Below are positions 8,760 through 17,448 of a DNA stretch of 64,000 nt, one piece after another. Origin of the DNA: Burkholderiales bacterium (lineage in GTDB: Bacteria > Pseudomonadota > Gammaproteobacteria > Burkholderiales > JAEUOS01); contig CANJDH010000016.1 of assembly GCA_947473125.1 (NCBI GenBank), forward strand, positions 1-64,000. Direction: 5' to 3'. Below the pieces are notes generated by a model. It was not told the origin of the DNA. It searched no databases and saw only the letters and a program-made list of their open reading frames with translations. The position numbers were made by a program, and so were the translations under genes. The stretch's first letter is position 1, and every line of letters starts with the position of its first letter.

Positions 8760-9926
8760 ATGAATCCCAGATTGCTTGCCCGCGCCGCACTTTCTACGGC
8801 GCTTGCCTTTGGTTTCGCGCTGCCCCCGGCCGCGGCGCAAACGCCCATCAAGATCGGTTCGATCCTGTCCGTCACCGGGCCCGCCGCTTTCTTGGGTGAA
8901 GACATGAAGGCCGGGATGGAGCTGGCAGTCGAAGAGATCAACGCCAAAGGCGGCGTGGCCGGGCGCAAGATTGACTGGATTTTCTACGATGCCGAAAGCC
9001 AGACGCAGAAGGGTCTCACGGCGACGCGCCGCCTGCTTGACCAGGACAAGGTCGACATGATCGTTGGCGGCGGCAACATGAGTGGCATGGCCATTGCCAT
9101 GCTCGGCCTGACGGAAAAAGCGGCGATCCCGTTCATGTCGACCGAAGGCGCCATGGACATCGTGACACCGATCGCCGAACGCCAGTGGACGTTCAAGAGC
9201 ACCGCAGACGACGAGCAGGTCATGGAACGCCTCGCCGACTATTTTGTCAAGAAGGGCATCAAGAAAATCGCGCTGCTGGGCGACTCGAGCGGCTTTGGTC
9301 AAAGCGCCGCAGGTCAACTCAAGAAAGTGGCGCCGCGCCGCGGCCTGGAAGTGATGTACGAGACCTTCAATCCCTCCGATACCGACATGACGCCGCAACT
9401 GGGCAAAATCAAGGAAGCCAACGTCCAAGCCATCGTGTGCTGGACGGTAACGCCCGCCGGTGTGGTGTTCCTGAAACAGGCGCAGCAACTCGGCCTCGAC
9501 AAGTTGACGCTGGTTCACAGCTACGGATTCGTCGACCAGCGATACATGCAACTGGCCGGTGATGCCGCGAAGAACCTGTTGCTCATTTCGGTCAAGTTTC
9601 CGGTCGGCGCCGACCTCCCCGACACCGACCCGCAAAAGGCCCGCATCGCTGCGCTGACGCGCGCCTTTGAGGCAAAGTTCAAGCGCAAACCGAACCAGTT
9701 CGCAGCGCAGACTTACGACGCGATTTATCTGGCCCGCGCCGCGATCGAAAAGGCCGGCGGTACCGATCGCGCCAAGGTGCGCGACGCGCTCGCCGGCATC
9801 AGCAGCTGGCCCGGCGTCGGCGGCATCTTCAATTTCAGCAAGGAACGACACTCCGGCTTGTCGAAAGACGACCTGGTGCTGGTGAACTATCGCGATGGCG
9901 CGTTCCGTCTGGCCGACTACAAATAG
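8760..9926 (+). CDS. ABC transporter periplasmic binding protein (Liv/HAAT family)
   Basis: A 388-residue type I periplasmic binding protein (Leu/Ile/Val-binding fold). It has a signal peptide ending AAA-QTP, then IKIGSILSVTGPAAFLG, EEINAKGGVAGRKI and a canonical two-lobe length. An AGGAGA site lies 7 nt before the ATG. It is the receptor for the LivHMGF genes that follow two genes later. Liv-family receptors in catabolic operons often bind aromatic acids, amides or urea rather than amino acids, so its ligand should not be assumed to be leucine. Confidence 0.9.
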   Translation: MNPRLLARAALSTALAFGFALPPAAAQTPIKIGSILSVTGPAAFLGEDMKAGMELAVEEINAKGGVAGRKIDWIFYDAESQTQKGLTATRRLLDQDKVDMIVGGGNMSGMAIAMLGLTEKAAIPFMSTEGAMDIVTPIAERQWTFKSTADDEQVMERLADYFVKKGIKKIALLGDSSGFGQSAAGQLKKVAPRRGLEVMYETFNPSDTDMTPQLGKIKEANVQAIVCWTVTPAGVVFLKQAQQLGLDKLTLVHSYGFVDQRYMQLAGDAAKNLLLISVKFPVGADLPDTDPQKARIAALTRAFEAKFKRKPNQFAAQTYDAIYLARAAIEKAGGTDRAKVRDALAGISSWPGVGGIFNFSKERHSGLSKDDLVLVNYRDGAFRLADYK

Positions 9927-9975
9927 GCCCGTTCCTCCATTCAATAATTGGTCACGCCCTGCCAAGGAGTGCTTT

Positions 9976-10914
9976 ATGTCCGCCGTCCTGTCCGTTACCA
10001 CACCCACCATCCTTGACGCACCGGAAGCGCGATTTCCGCTGCGTCTGGGCGTTGAAAACAAGCGCATCCGCGAGCTGTTCCACAATGCGACGCGCCAGCA
10101 GTGGGACCCGGCCACCGACATCGACTGGAATGCGGTCCACCCCGAGCAATACAGCGAGGAGCATCGCCGTGCAGCGCGCATGTACTGGAGTCGCCGTGCC
10201 TGGGGCGAATACGGCGCGATCTCCGAAAGCCCGGCACTGCAAATCCGCTTCTGCCAGGACAAGTGCGTGCCCGACATGGCCTTGTTCTTCACGATCCGCT
10301 CACAGGAGGAATCGCGCCATGCTGAGGTCTGCTATCGCATGGCCGAAGCGCTCGGCGGCTATTTTGAGGAACCCGCCGCCGCGGTCTTCCAGGGCTCGGT
10401 TGCCACGCACGGCATCCGAAAAATGGCGCTCGACCCGACAATTTCCCTCGAAGGCACGATCGCGGCACTGGTCTGTGCGGCCGAGGAGATCGCGTTTGAC
10501 GTGTTTCGGCATTTGATCGACATCACGGTCAACCCGGTGGCTCGCCAGGTCGCCAAAATGGTCTTGCGCGACGAAGTCCGCCATTGCGCCTTTGGCTGGG
10601 CATTCCTGGAGCAACGCATGCCTGAACTCAATCCCGCGCAGCGCGAAGGCGTGCGCCAGGCGGTGATCACAATGATCGAAAAGGTCGAGTTGAACGGCTA
10701 TCACAGCTCCTGGCTTGCGCCAGACAGCCCTTCGTCGCGGGGCGAAGTAGAGGTCGACCAGCTCACCTGGGAAGCGGGCCTCGGCGCGACCACCGAAGAA
10801 CTGGAAAAGCCGGTGTTCCTGAAATCGATCAGTGACATGCGCAAGCGAATGAAGGATGCGTGGAATCTCGATATTCCGCTGTTCACGCATTACAAATTTG
10901 CCGAACCGTTCTGA
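9976..10914 (+). CDS. Ferritin-like diiron protein, likely oxygenase (copy A, complete metal site)
   Basis: A 312-residue helical protein with the four-helix E / ExxH / E / ExxH diiron pattern of ferritin-like oxygenases: Glu78 (WGEYG), Glu112-x-x-His115 (EESRH), Glu170/Glu171 (CAAEE) and Glu200-x-x-His203 (DEVRH). AAGGAG precedes the ATG at 9976 with good spacing. Such proteins include N-oxygenases, desaturases and oxidative-cleavage enzymes; I cannot assign a known subfamily. It sits between the binding protein and livH, with its paralogue 13 nt downstream, so it probably acts on the imported compound. Cytoplasmic, no signal peptide. Confidence 0.75.
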   Translation: MSAVLSVTTPTILDAPEARFPLRLGVENKRIRELFHNATRQQWDPATDIDWNAVHPEQYSEEHRRAARMYWSRRAWGEYGAISESPALQIRFCQDKCVPDMALFFTIRSQEESRHAEVCYRMAEALGGYFEEPAAAVFQGSVATHGIRKMALDPTISLEGTIAALVCAAEEIAFDVFRHLIDITVNPVARQVAKMVLRDEVRHCAFGWAFLEQRMPELNPAQREGVRQAVITMIEKVELNGYHSSWLAPDSPSSRGEVEVDQLTWEAGLGATTEELEKPVFLKSISDMRKRMKDAWNLDIPLFTHYKFAEPF

Positions 10915-10927
10915 GAGGGCTTGCATC

Positions 10928-11845
10928 ATGAACGCCGCCACGCAACCGACCCGAATTCAGGTAGAGCGTCGGTTTCCGCTCGACCTGCACAAAAGCGACG
11001 ACAACATCCGTCGACTGTACGAAACCGCCAAGCAGTCTTGCTGGAACCCCGAAACCGACTTGCCGTGGGAACAGAACCGACTCAATGCTGCCGACCAGGC
11101 AACGCGCACGGCGGCGGCCCGCGTCTGGAGCCGGCGGGCATGGGTGGAGTACACCGGCATGACCGAAACGCCGGCGCTGCTGATCCGCTTTTGCCTGGAG
11201 CTCAATCGCGAATCTGACCCGAAATACTTCCTGACGGTACGCAATACCGAGGAAGCGTGGCATGTCGAAACCTACCATCGCTATGCGCAGGCCTGTGGCG
11301 GCTATGTCGACTCGCCCGCCAACCCGTCCTGGGAGCCGGTATTCAATCGCACCATGTACCGCGACGCACTCAACGCCGAGGTATCGATCGATGCCTACGT
11401 GGTGGCCCATTGCGCATTCGTCGACGGCCTTGAATCTGCGCTCGCCAAGGCATGGCTGAGCCATGCCACCGAACCGCTCGCACACGCGGCCCTCAAACAA
11501 TGCGTTGCGGATTACGAGCGCCACGCCGCATTCGGCTGGATGTACGCTGAGCGACGGTGCGCAACCATGGATGGTGCCTTGCGCGAACGCGTGGTTGCGG
11601 CCTTGCAGCGCCACATCGAAGACGTCGAGTTTGCCGGATACCACTGTGTCGCCCTGGCCGTCGACATTGACGCCGGCGCGGAGATTACCGATCTGGACCT
11701 GGTATCGCAGGCCGGCCTTGGCGCCGTCTCTGCCGCCCAGGAGATTGCGATTTTCCGCGACTACGTCAGTTACAGCCGTGAACGCTTTGCCGCACTTGGC
11801 TTGTCGCTCCCGGCCATCACGCACGCGCAACTCGGCAGCTTTTAG
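10928..11845 (+). CDS. Ferritin-like protein, diverged paralogue (copy B, degenerate metal site)
   Basis: A 305-residue paralogue of the preceding protein; both share WxxRxAWxEY, PALxIRFC, the GGY after helix 2 and RHxAFGW. Glu74 and Glu109-x-x-His112 are kept. In the last helix the ExxH of copy A is DYERH, so the position of the ligand Glu is Tyr196 and a Glu is shifted by one (Glu197); in helix 3 Glu170/Glu171 are replaced by Val165/Asp166. It may be a non-catalytic or regulatory partner in a heterodimer. Its stop codon overlaps the GTG of livH by one base. Confidence 0.7.
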   Translation: MNAATQPTRIQVERRFPLDLHKSDDNIRRLYETAKQSCWNPETDLPWEQNRLNAADQATRTAAARVWSRRAWVEYTGMTETPALLIRFCLELNRESDPKYFLTVRNTEEAWHVETYHRYAQACGGYVDSPANPSWEPVFNRTMYRDALNAEVSIDAYVVAHCAFVDGLESALAKAWLSHATEPLAHAALKQCVADYERHAAFGWMYAERRCATMDGALRERVVAALQRHIEDVEFAGYHCVALAVDIDAGAEITDLDLVSQAGLGAVSAAQEIAIFRDYVSYSRERFAALGLSLPAITHAQLGSF

Positions 11846-12717
11846 TGGAGCAGGTTGCCAATCTGCTGTTGTCAGGCCTGTCTTCGGGTAGCGTGTACGC
11901 GCTGGTGGCACTCGGCTTCAACGTGATCTTCAAGAGCACGGGGGCGATCAACTTCGCGCAAGGCGAGTGGGTCATGATGGGTGGGATGGTGGCGGCCACC
12001 TCTTACGCGGCACACTGGCCGCTCGGCCTTGCAATCCTGTGCGCGGTGCTGGCGGTCGTGATGGTTGCCCTCCTGTCGGAACGGCTGATCCTGCGCCGCA
12101 TCAAAAAGCCCACAGCACTTGCGGTCACCCTGATGATGATTGCGATTGCCATTTGCAGCAAGAGCCTGGTCATGCTGCTGCTCGGCAAAAATCCCGCAAA
12201 CCTGCCCGGCTTTTCCGGAAGCGAGCCGGTGCTCTGGTTCAATCTGCGCATCCATCCCCAGACCTTCTGGATTGTCGGCATCACTTGCCTGGTGATGCTT
12301 GCCACACACTGGTTCTTTGAACGCACCGTGCTCGGTCGCGCCATGCGCGCCGTAGCGGCCCAGCCGGAGGCGGCCGCCCTGTGCGGCATTGAGCCGCGCA
12401 TGGCGATGGCGCTTTCGTTCGGGCTCGCCGCCGGTGTCGGGGCCCTTGCGGGGACCATCATTACACCGCTGACCCTCACCTCGTTCGACCACGGCACCGT
12501 ATTGGGCTTCAAAGGCTTTTCCGCCGCGATGCTGGGCGGTTTGGGCAGCCTGCCCGGCGCACTCATCGGCGGAGTGGCGCTGGGCACGCTCGAGGCACTG
12601 GCGGGAGGACTCATTTCATCCCACTTCAAGGACGCGGTGGCGTTTGTTGCACTGCTGCTAACCCTGTTCCTCCGCCCTACGGGCATTCTCGGTCGCGGTG
12701 CAGTTGAAAAAGTATGA
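11845..12717 (+). CDS. livH: ABC transporter permease, LivH type
   Basis: A 290-residue inner-membrane permease with about eight hydrophobic segments and the LivH signatures GLSSGSVYALVALGFNVIF and GAINFAQGEWVMMG. Translation starts at a GTG whose first base is the last base of the preceding stop codon. It pairs with LivM to form the channel; the start of livM overlaps its stop as ATGA. Confidence 0.93.
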   Translation: MEQVANLLLSGLSSGSVYALVALGFNVIFKSTGAINFAQGEWVMMGGMVAATSYAAHWPLGLAILCAVLAVVMVALLSERLILRRIKKPTALAVTLMMIAIAICSKSLVMLLLGKNPANLPGFSGSEPVLWFNLRIHPQTFWIVGITCLVMLATHWFFERTVLGRAMRAVAAQPEAAALCGIEPRMAMALSFGLAAGVGALAGTIITPLTLTSFDHGTVLGFKGFSAAMLGGLGSLPGALIGGVALGTLEALAGGLISSHFKDAVAFVALLLTLFLRPTGILGRGAVEKV

Positions 12718-13769
12718 AGCCGCAGCCCTTGCCCGCCGTTCCGGATTCCAAATTGGGTGGGACTGCCCCAAGCGCCGCGCGCGCCGCGAGGTTTTCGCCA
12801 TCTGCGCAGTCGCGCCAGCGCATCCGTTTCGTCGGCCTCGCGTGGCTGTTGTTCGCAGCCTGGCCCTTGGTGGCAGGCAATGATTACATCCTCAGCCTCG
12901 GCATTTTCTTCTTCATCAACCTGCTACTCATCGGCGGCCTCAACCTGGTTATGGGTTTCGGCGGGCAGATTTCGCTTTGCCAGGCCGGCTTTTATGGTCT
13001 GGGGGCTTACGTATCGGGCGTGCTGGCCGTCAAGTACGGGGTGCCGCCGCTGTTGGGGGTGCTCGTGGCCACGGCCGGTGCGGCGCTCTCCGCACTGTGC
13101 ATCGGCCTGCCGGCGCTGCGCCTGCGCGGCGACTATCTGGCGATGGCGACGCTCGGCTTCAACGCCATCTTGTCGGTCCTGTTCAGCGAGCTGGTATCGC
13201 TGACCGGCGGCCCGAACGGGCTGGCCAACATTCCGCCGGTCAGCCTGGCCGGCTTCAAACTGGATATCGCAAGCCGCTTTTTCTGGCTCGCGTGGGGCGT
13301 CTCGGGCCTGATGATGGTGATGCTGTCGCTGCTCTTGTCGAGCCGGGCCGGGCGCGCGCTGCGCGCCGTCGCCGGCAGTGAGATTGCCTCGGGCAGCATG
13401 GGCATCGATCCGTTTCGGTCCAAACTTGCCGCATTCATGTTTTCCGCCGCTTGCGCCGGCCTTGCAGGCGCGCTCTACGCGCACTTCAACCAGTACGCCT
13501 CACCGGAGACCTTCAGTTTTGCCACCTCGGTACTGCTGGTGGTCATGGTGGCGCTGGGCGGTTGGGGACGCTACTGGGGTCCGCTGTTCGGCGCCGTCGT
13601 ATTTACTGCGGTACCGGAACTGCTGCGCAAATTTCAGGATGCAGAACTGCTCGTATTCGGCGCGGGCATGATCGTCGTGCTGCTCTACCTGCCAACCGGC
13701 ATCGCCGGGTTCGGAACTTACCTGCAGGCGGGGCTTGCCCGATTGCGCGCCTCCCGGAGAGCGTCGTAA
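12714..13769 (+). CDS. livM: ABC transporter permease, LivM type
   Basis: A 351-residue inner-membrane permease with LivM motifs NLVMGFGGQISLCQAGFYG and GNDYILSLG, and about ten hydrophobic segments after a basic, Ala/Pro-rich N-terminal extension of some 40 residues. ATGA overlap with livH and a one-base overlap with livG point to translational coupling. No ATPase domain is fused to it, unlike some LivM proteins. Confidence 0.93.
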   Translation: MKPQPLPAVPDSKLGGTAPSAARAARFSPSAQSRQRIRFVGLAWLLFAAWPLVAGNDYILSLGIFFFINLLLIGGLNLVMGFGGQISLCQAGFYGLGAYVSGVLAVKYGVPPLLGVLVATAGAALSALCIGLPALRLRGDYLAMATLGFNAILSVLFSELVSLTGGPNGLANIPPVSLAGFKLDIASRFFWLAWGVSGLMMVMLSLLLSSRAGRALRAVAGSEIASGSMGIDPFRSKLAAFMFSAACAGLAGALYAHFNQYASPETFSFATSVLLVVMVALGGWGRYWGPLFGAVVFTAVPELLRKFQDAELLVFGAGMIVVLLYLPTGIAGFGTYLQAGLARLRASRRAS

Positions 13770-14533
13770 TGGCATCGCTCGAACTGGCCGGCGTAACGGT
13801 GACATTCGGCGGATTGCGCGCGGTTGACGCGCTCTCGTTCTCGGTCACCTCTGGCAGCATCAAGGGGATCATCGGTCCAAACGGGGCCGGCAAGACCACC
13901 TTGTTCAACGCCATTTCGGGCATCACCGCGCCCGAGAGCGGGCGCGTACTGCTTGGCGGACGCGATGTCACTGCCTTGAGGCCGTTCCAGCGCGCGGCCC
14001 TTGGGCTGTCGCGAACGTTTCAGAACCTGCAGATTTTCGGTGACATGAGCGTGCTTGAAAACGTCATGGTCGGCGCGCACCCGCGCTTGCATAGTGGATG
14101 GCTCGCGGGTTTGACGGGGCGCACCCGTGACGAAGATCAGCGAGCCGAGGAAGTCGCTTTTCAGAAGTTGAGCATGCTCGGTTTGGAGACGCGCGCGGCT
14201 GACCTTGCCGGCAGCCTCGGATTTGCCGATGCGAAATTGCTCGAAATTGCGCGCGCGCTCGCGTCCGAACCGCAGTTGTTGCTGCTCGATGAGCCGATCG
14301 CCGGCGTACCACCGGCTGACCAGGCGCGCATTGCAGACATCATCCGCGAGGTCAATGGCGCCGGCGTGACGATTGTGCTGGTAGAGCACAACATGCGCGT
14401 CGTCATGAACCTGTGCGCCGATATCCTGGTGATGAACTACGGTGCGCGCCTTGCCGAGGGCGAACCCGCCGTGGTGGCGCGTGACCCGGACGTGATTGCA
14501 GCCTATCTCGGGCCCGAGGCGCGACATGCTTGA
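13769..14533 (+). CDS. livG: ABC transporter ATP-binding protein, LivG type
   Basis: A 254-residue ATPase. Walker A is GPNGAGKTT and Walker B is LLLLDEP, and the Liv-type Q-loop region SRTFQNLQIF is present. The ABC signature, usually LSxGQ in this family, reads SLGFADAKLLEIARAL, so the conserved Ser-Gly-Gly of the C-loop is altered. The ATG at 13769 shares one base with the livM stop and has GGAG 9 nt upstream; the frame is open further upstream only as an artefact. It works with LivF as the second ATPase. Confidence 0.92.
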   Translation: MASLELAGVTVTFGGLRAVDALSFSVTSGSIKGIIGPNGAGKTTLFNAISGITAPESGRVLLGGRDVTALRPFQRAALGLSRTFQNLQIFGDMSVLENVMVGAHPRLHSGWLAGLTGRTRDEDQRAEEVAFQKLSMLGLETRAADLAGSLGFADAKLLEIARALASEPQLLLLDEPIAGVPPADQARIADIIREVNGAGVTIVLVEHNMRVVMNLCADILVMNYGARLAEGEPAVVARDPDVIAAYLGPEARHA

Positions 14534-15248
14534 ACTTGCGTCGCTACAGGCCGGCTACGGTGCGTCGAATGTATTGCACGGCCTTTCGTTGAGCGTGAAC
14601 CAAGGCGCGTTTTGTACGTTGATCGGCGCCAATGGCGCCGGCAAGTCGACCACCATGAAGGCAATCGCAGGCTTGCTCCGTCCGGTCCAGGGCAGCATCG
14701 AGTTTGAGGGTCAGCGCATCGACCATCTGCCGGCGGCACAGATCGTCACGCGCGGCATCGCGCTGGTGCCGGAAGGGCGGCGTGTATTCGGGCCAATGAC
14801 GGTGCGCGAGAATTTGCAGATGGGCGCCTTCACCAAGCTTTACCCGCGCTCAACGGCAGGCAACCGTCAGGTCGAGACGCGCCTCGAGTTCGTACTCGAA
14901 ACGTTTCCACGCCTGCGCGAGCGCCTGCCGCAGCAGGCAGCCACCCTGTCGGGGGGTGAACAGCAGATGTTGGCAATCGGGCGCGCGCTCATGAGCGCGC
15001 CGCGCCTGTTGCTGCTCGACGAGCCTTCGATGGGTCTGGCGCCACTGATCGTCCTGCAGGTTTTCGCCGTATTGCGTCAACTGCAGCGCAGCGGCCTGAC
15101 GGTGCTGGTATCCGAGCAGAATGCCAGCGTTGCGCTGGCCCATGCTGATCACGGCTATGTGATTGAAAGCGGCCGCATCGTCCTTGCCGACAGCGCCGCC
15201 CGCTTGCATGACAATGACAAGGTTCGGGAGGCTTATCTTGGAATCTGA
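14526..15248 (+). CDS. livF: ABC transporter ATP-binding protein, LivF type
   Basis: A 240-residue ATPase with canonical Walker A (GANGAGKST), signature LSGGEQQMLAIGRAL and Walker B LLLLDEPSMGLAP typical of LivF. The ATG at 14526 lies inside livG (8-nt overlap). All parts of a HAAT-type importer are present: binding protein, LivH, LivM, LivG and LivF. The canonical signature here contrasts with the altered one in LivG, which could make the two ATP sites asymmetric. Confidence 0.93.
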   Translation: MLELASLQAGYGASNVLHGLSLSVNQGAFCTLIGANGAGKSTTMKAIAGLLRPVQGSIEFEGQRIDHLPAAQIVTRGIALVPEGRRVFGPMTVRENLQMGAFTKLYPRSTAGNRQVETRLEFVLETFPRLRERLPQQAATLSGGEQQMLAIGRALMSAPRLLLLDEPSMGLAPLIVLQVFAVLRQLQRSGLTVLVSEQNASVALAHADHGYVIESGRIVLADSAARLHDNDKVREAYLGI

Positions 15249-16116
15249 ATTGCGCGCCAACAACGGCAGCCCCCCTTCGGTTGATCCAGCCATGGAAGGC
15301 GAGTACAACCTGCGCATCCGCCATCCGGAGCGCGATGCTGTGTACCAGCGTTTCAGCGTCGACAGCGCTGCCTTGCGCCTTAGCCATCCCGGCTTCAGGG
15401 AGTTGCGCTACGGTGATTCGCCGAACAGCGTGATCGACTATTTTCCGGTGGCGACACCAGCGCTATCGCCGTTGTTCCTGTTCCTGCACGGCGGCTACTG
15501 GCGTGCGCTCGATCGCAGCATCTTTTCATTCCTGGCGCGCCCCTGGTTGATGCGCGGTGTCCATGTTGCCCTGCCCGGATACGATCTCGCGCCGGCCAAC
15601 AGCGTGAGAGAAATCGCCAAGCAGGCAAGACGCGCCATCGAATCGCTGCTGCGCGACGCTGCCGTACTGGGGATTGACACGACACGCATCGTCATCGGCG
15701 GGCATTCGGCCGGGGCGCACCTGGGAGCGCTGGTCATGAGCGAAGTGACGGACTGGTCTGCCGCCGGTTTTATCGGCGTCAGCGGCATTTACGACCTGGA
15801 ACCACTGCTGGCTACCAGCGTCAACCTGGACATCCGTCTCGATGCCGCCGAAGCGCGCACGTTGAGCCCGCAATGGCGCCGTGCCGACCCGCGGCCGCAC
15901 TATTTGTGTGCGGTTGGCGGAGCGGAAACCGACGGATTTCGGGAACAATCCGGCAACTACGCTTCCATGCTGCGCGCGCGCGGCTGTGCCGCGCAGTACC
16001 TAGAAGCACCGGCACGGACCCATTTTGATGTTCTCGATGACCTCGCAGATGCCGATGCGGCGCTGTTCCGGGGCGCCTTTGCCCTGCTTTCCGTCCCACA
16101 AGGAACCCTCCCATGA
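15238..16116 (+). CDS. Alpha/beta hydrolase, kynurenine-formamidase-like
   Basis: A 292-residue cytoplasmic serine hydrolase. The oxyanion motif HGGYW near residue 85 and the nucleophile elbow GHSAG are those of the N-formylkynurenine formamidase/aryl-formamidase group; the late THFD would supply the catalytic His. I chose a TTG at 15238 because GGGAGG lies 6 nt upstream and it overlaps livF; the ATG at 15292 (MEGEYN) fits family N-termini and is a real alternative. In this operon it probably cleaves an amide, formamide or ester made from the imported compound. Substrate not determinable. Confidence 0.8.
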   Translation: MESELRANNGSPPSVDPAMEGEYNLRIRHPERDAVYQRFSVDSAALRLSHPGFRELRYGDSPNSVIDYFPVATPALSPLFLFLHGGYWRALDRSIFSFLARPWLMRGVHVALPGYDLAPANSVREIAKQARRAIESLLRDAAVLGIDTTRIVIGGHSAGAHLGALVMSEVTDWSAAGFIGVSGIYDLEPLLATSVNLDIRLDAAEARTLSPQWRRADPRPHYLCAVGGAETDGFREQSGNYASMLRARGCAAQYLEAPARTHFDVLDDLADADAALFRGAFALLSVPQGTLP

Positions 16117-16505
16117 CCACAATGCAAACCCACAACCCCAGCACCATTGCGGCGCCGCTAGGCGCGTACTCAAACGGGATTTCCGCGCCCGGTGCCGGCC
16201 GCTGGCTCTACATTGCTGGCCAGATCGGCGTCCGACCCGACGGCAGCATTGCCACCGGCTTTGTCGACCAGGCAGAAACGGCGTGGGCCAATCTCGTCGC
16301 TATCCTGGCCGATGCCGGCATGACCGCACAACACCTCGTCAAGGTCACGCATTATCTGGTTCGCGCCGATGACCTCAAGGACTACAACCCGATCCGCAGC
16401 CGTCATCTGGACGGCGCACGACCAGCGTCCACGTTGATCATTGCCCAGGCCCTGGCGCGGCCGGATTGGCTGTTTGAAGTGGAAGCCGTCGCCTGGCGCG
16501 GTTGA
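16113..16505 (+). CDS. ridA: RidA/YjgF-family enamine/imine deaminase
   Basis: A 130-residue Rid-superfamily protein. The arginine needed for imine hydrolysis is present in GARPASTLI, and the pocket regions SNGIS and YIAGQIG are intact, so activity is likely. RidA proteins form trimers that hydrolyse reactive imines/enamines to ketones and ammonia. It overlaps the preceding hydrolase by ATGA and the following esterase by TGATG. Its place in the operon suggests that an imine intermediate arises in this pathway. Confidence 0.9.
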   Translation: MTTMQTHNPSTIAAPLGAYSNGISAPGAGRWLYIAGQIGVRPDGSIATGFVDQAETAWANLVAILADAGMTAQHLVKVTHYLVRADDLKDYNPIRSRHLDGARPASTLIIAQALARPDWLFEVEAVAWRG

Positions 16506-17431
16506 TGCCGGTGCTTGACCCGGCCATGCAGGTGGTGATGGAACGCATCGCCGCGCGGCGCGCCGGACTGCCGAATCGTTATGCGCTGGCCTTTCCGGAA
16601 GCGCGCTCCCAGTTGCTCTTCGAGCGAGAGCCGTGGCTGGCGGACGGCCCCGCCTGCGTCTGCGCCGACCGCGACACGGTGCATGCCGGCCGGCACTTTT
16701 CCATGCGCGTGGTGATCCCAGAGCGTATCCGTGGCGAATGGCTCCTGGTATACCTGCACGGCGGCGGGTGGTGTGTCGGTTCCTCTGTCACGCACGACAA
16801 CATTGTCCGGCACCTCGCGACGCTACTGGGCTGCGAGGCCTGGTCGGTGGATTATGCGCTCGCCCCTGAGGCCCCTTTTCCGGCCGGCCTGCTCGATTGC
16901 ATTGCTGCCATCGAGCAGGCCGCACAACGGCATCCGGCACAGCGCATCGTTGTCGCCGGCGACTCCGCGGGAGCCCACCTCGCCCTGGCAGCGGCACTGC
17001 ACCTGCGCGACCAAGCCAGGCCGTTGATCGACGCCTTGCTGCTTTTTTACGGTGTTTACACCGACGACTGCGACGATGTCAGCATGCGCAGCTATGCAGA
17101 TGGGCGTTACGGATTGTCGCTCCAGGCGCATCAGCGCTACCTGGACGCCTGCTTTGGCCCCACCGGCGGCCGCGACCGTGCCTTGGCATTCGCGTTGCAC
17201 CACCAGGTCGATCTGCAGCGCCTGCCCAGAATCTGGCTCACTGCCGCCGAGCTCGATATCCTGCGCGACCAATCACATGCCTTGTCGACAAAACTTCAGG
17301 CGGCTCAAGTAGCGGTTGAGGTCGACGAAGTGCCCGGCGTGATTCACGGCTTTTTGTCGTACGGCCAGCTCCTGCCGCAGGCCGGCGAGGCGCTGGCTGC
17401 GGCGGCGCGCTGGGTGCACGCTACCGCCTGA
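16505..17431 (+). CDS. HSL-family alpha/beta hydrolase (esterase)
   Basis: A 308-residue cytoplasmic hydrolase of the hormone-sensitive-lipase family. The oxyanion motif HGGGW, nucleophile GDSAG, acid residue in AELDILRDQ and catalytic His in VIHGF form a complete triad. The ATG at 16505 overlaps the ridA stop. It is the last gene of the co-directional run and is convergent with the MFS gene, 17 nt away. Probably cleaves a carboxylester or small amide of the pathway. Confidence 0.88.
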   Translation: MPVLDPAMQVVMERIAARRAGLPNRYALAFPEARSQLLFEREPWLADGPACVCADRDTVHAGRHFSMRVVIPERIRGEWLLVYLHGGGWCVGSSVTHDNIVRHLATLLGCEAWSVDYALAPEAPFPAGLLDCIAAIEQAAQRHPAQRIVVAGDSAGAHLALAAALHLRDQARPLIDALLLFYGVYTDDCDDVSMRSYADGRYGLSLQAHQRYLDACFGPTGGRDRALAFALHHQVDLQRLPRIWLTAAELDILRDQSHALSTKLQAAQVAVEVDEVPGVIHGFLSYGQLLPQAGEALAAAARWVHATA

Positions 17432-17448
17432 CCAGCCGACACCTCGCG

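Noticed and set aside
12860-12885. CCCTTGGTGGCAGG in livM as a repeat copy
   Set aside because: It encodes conserved-looking residues PLVAGN, lacks the AAACC arm, and matches only eight bases.
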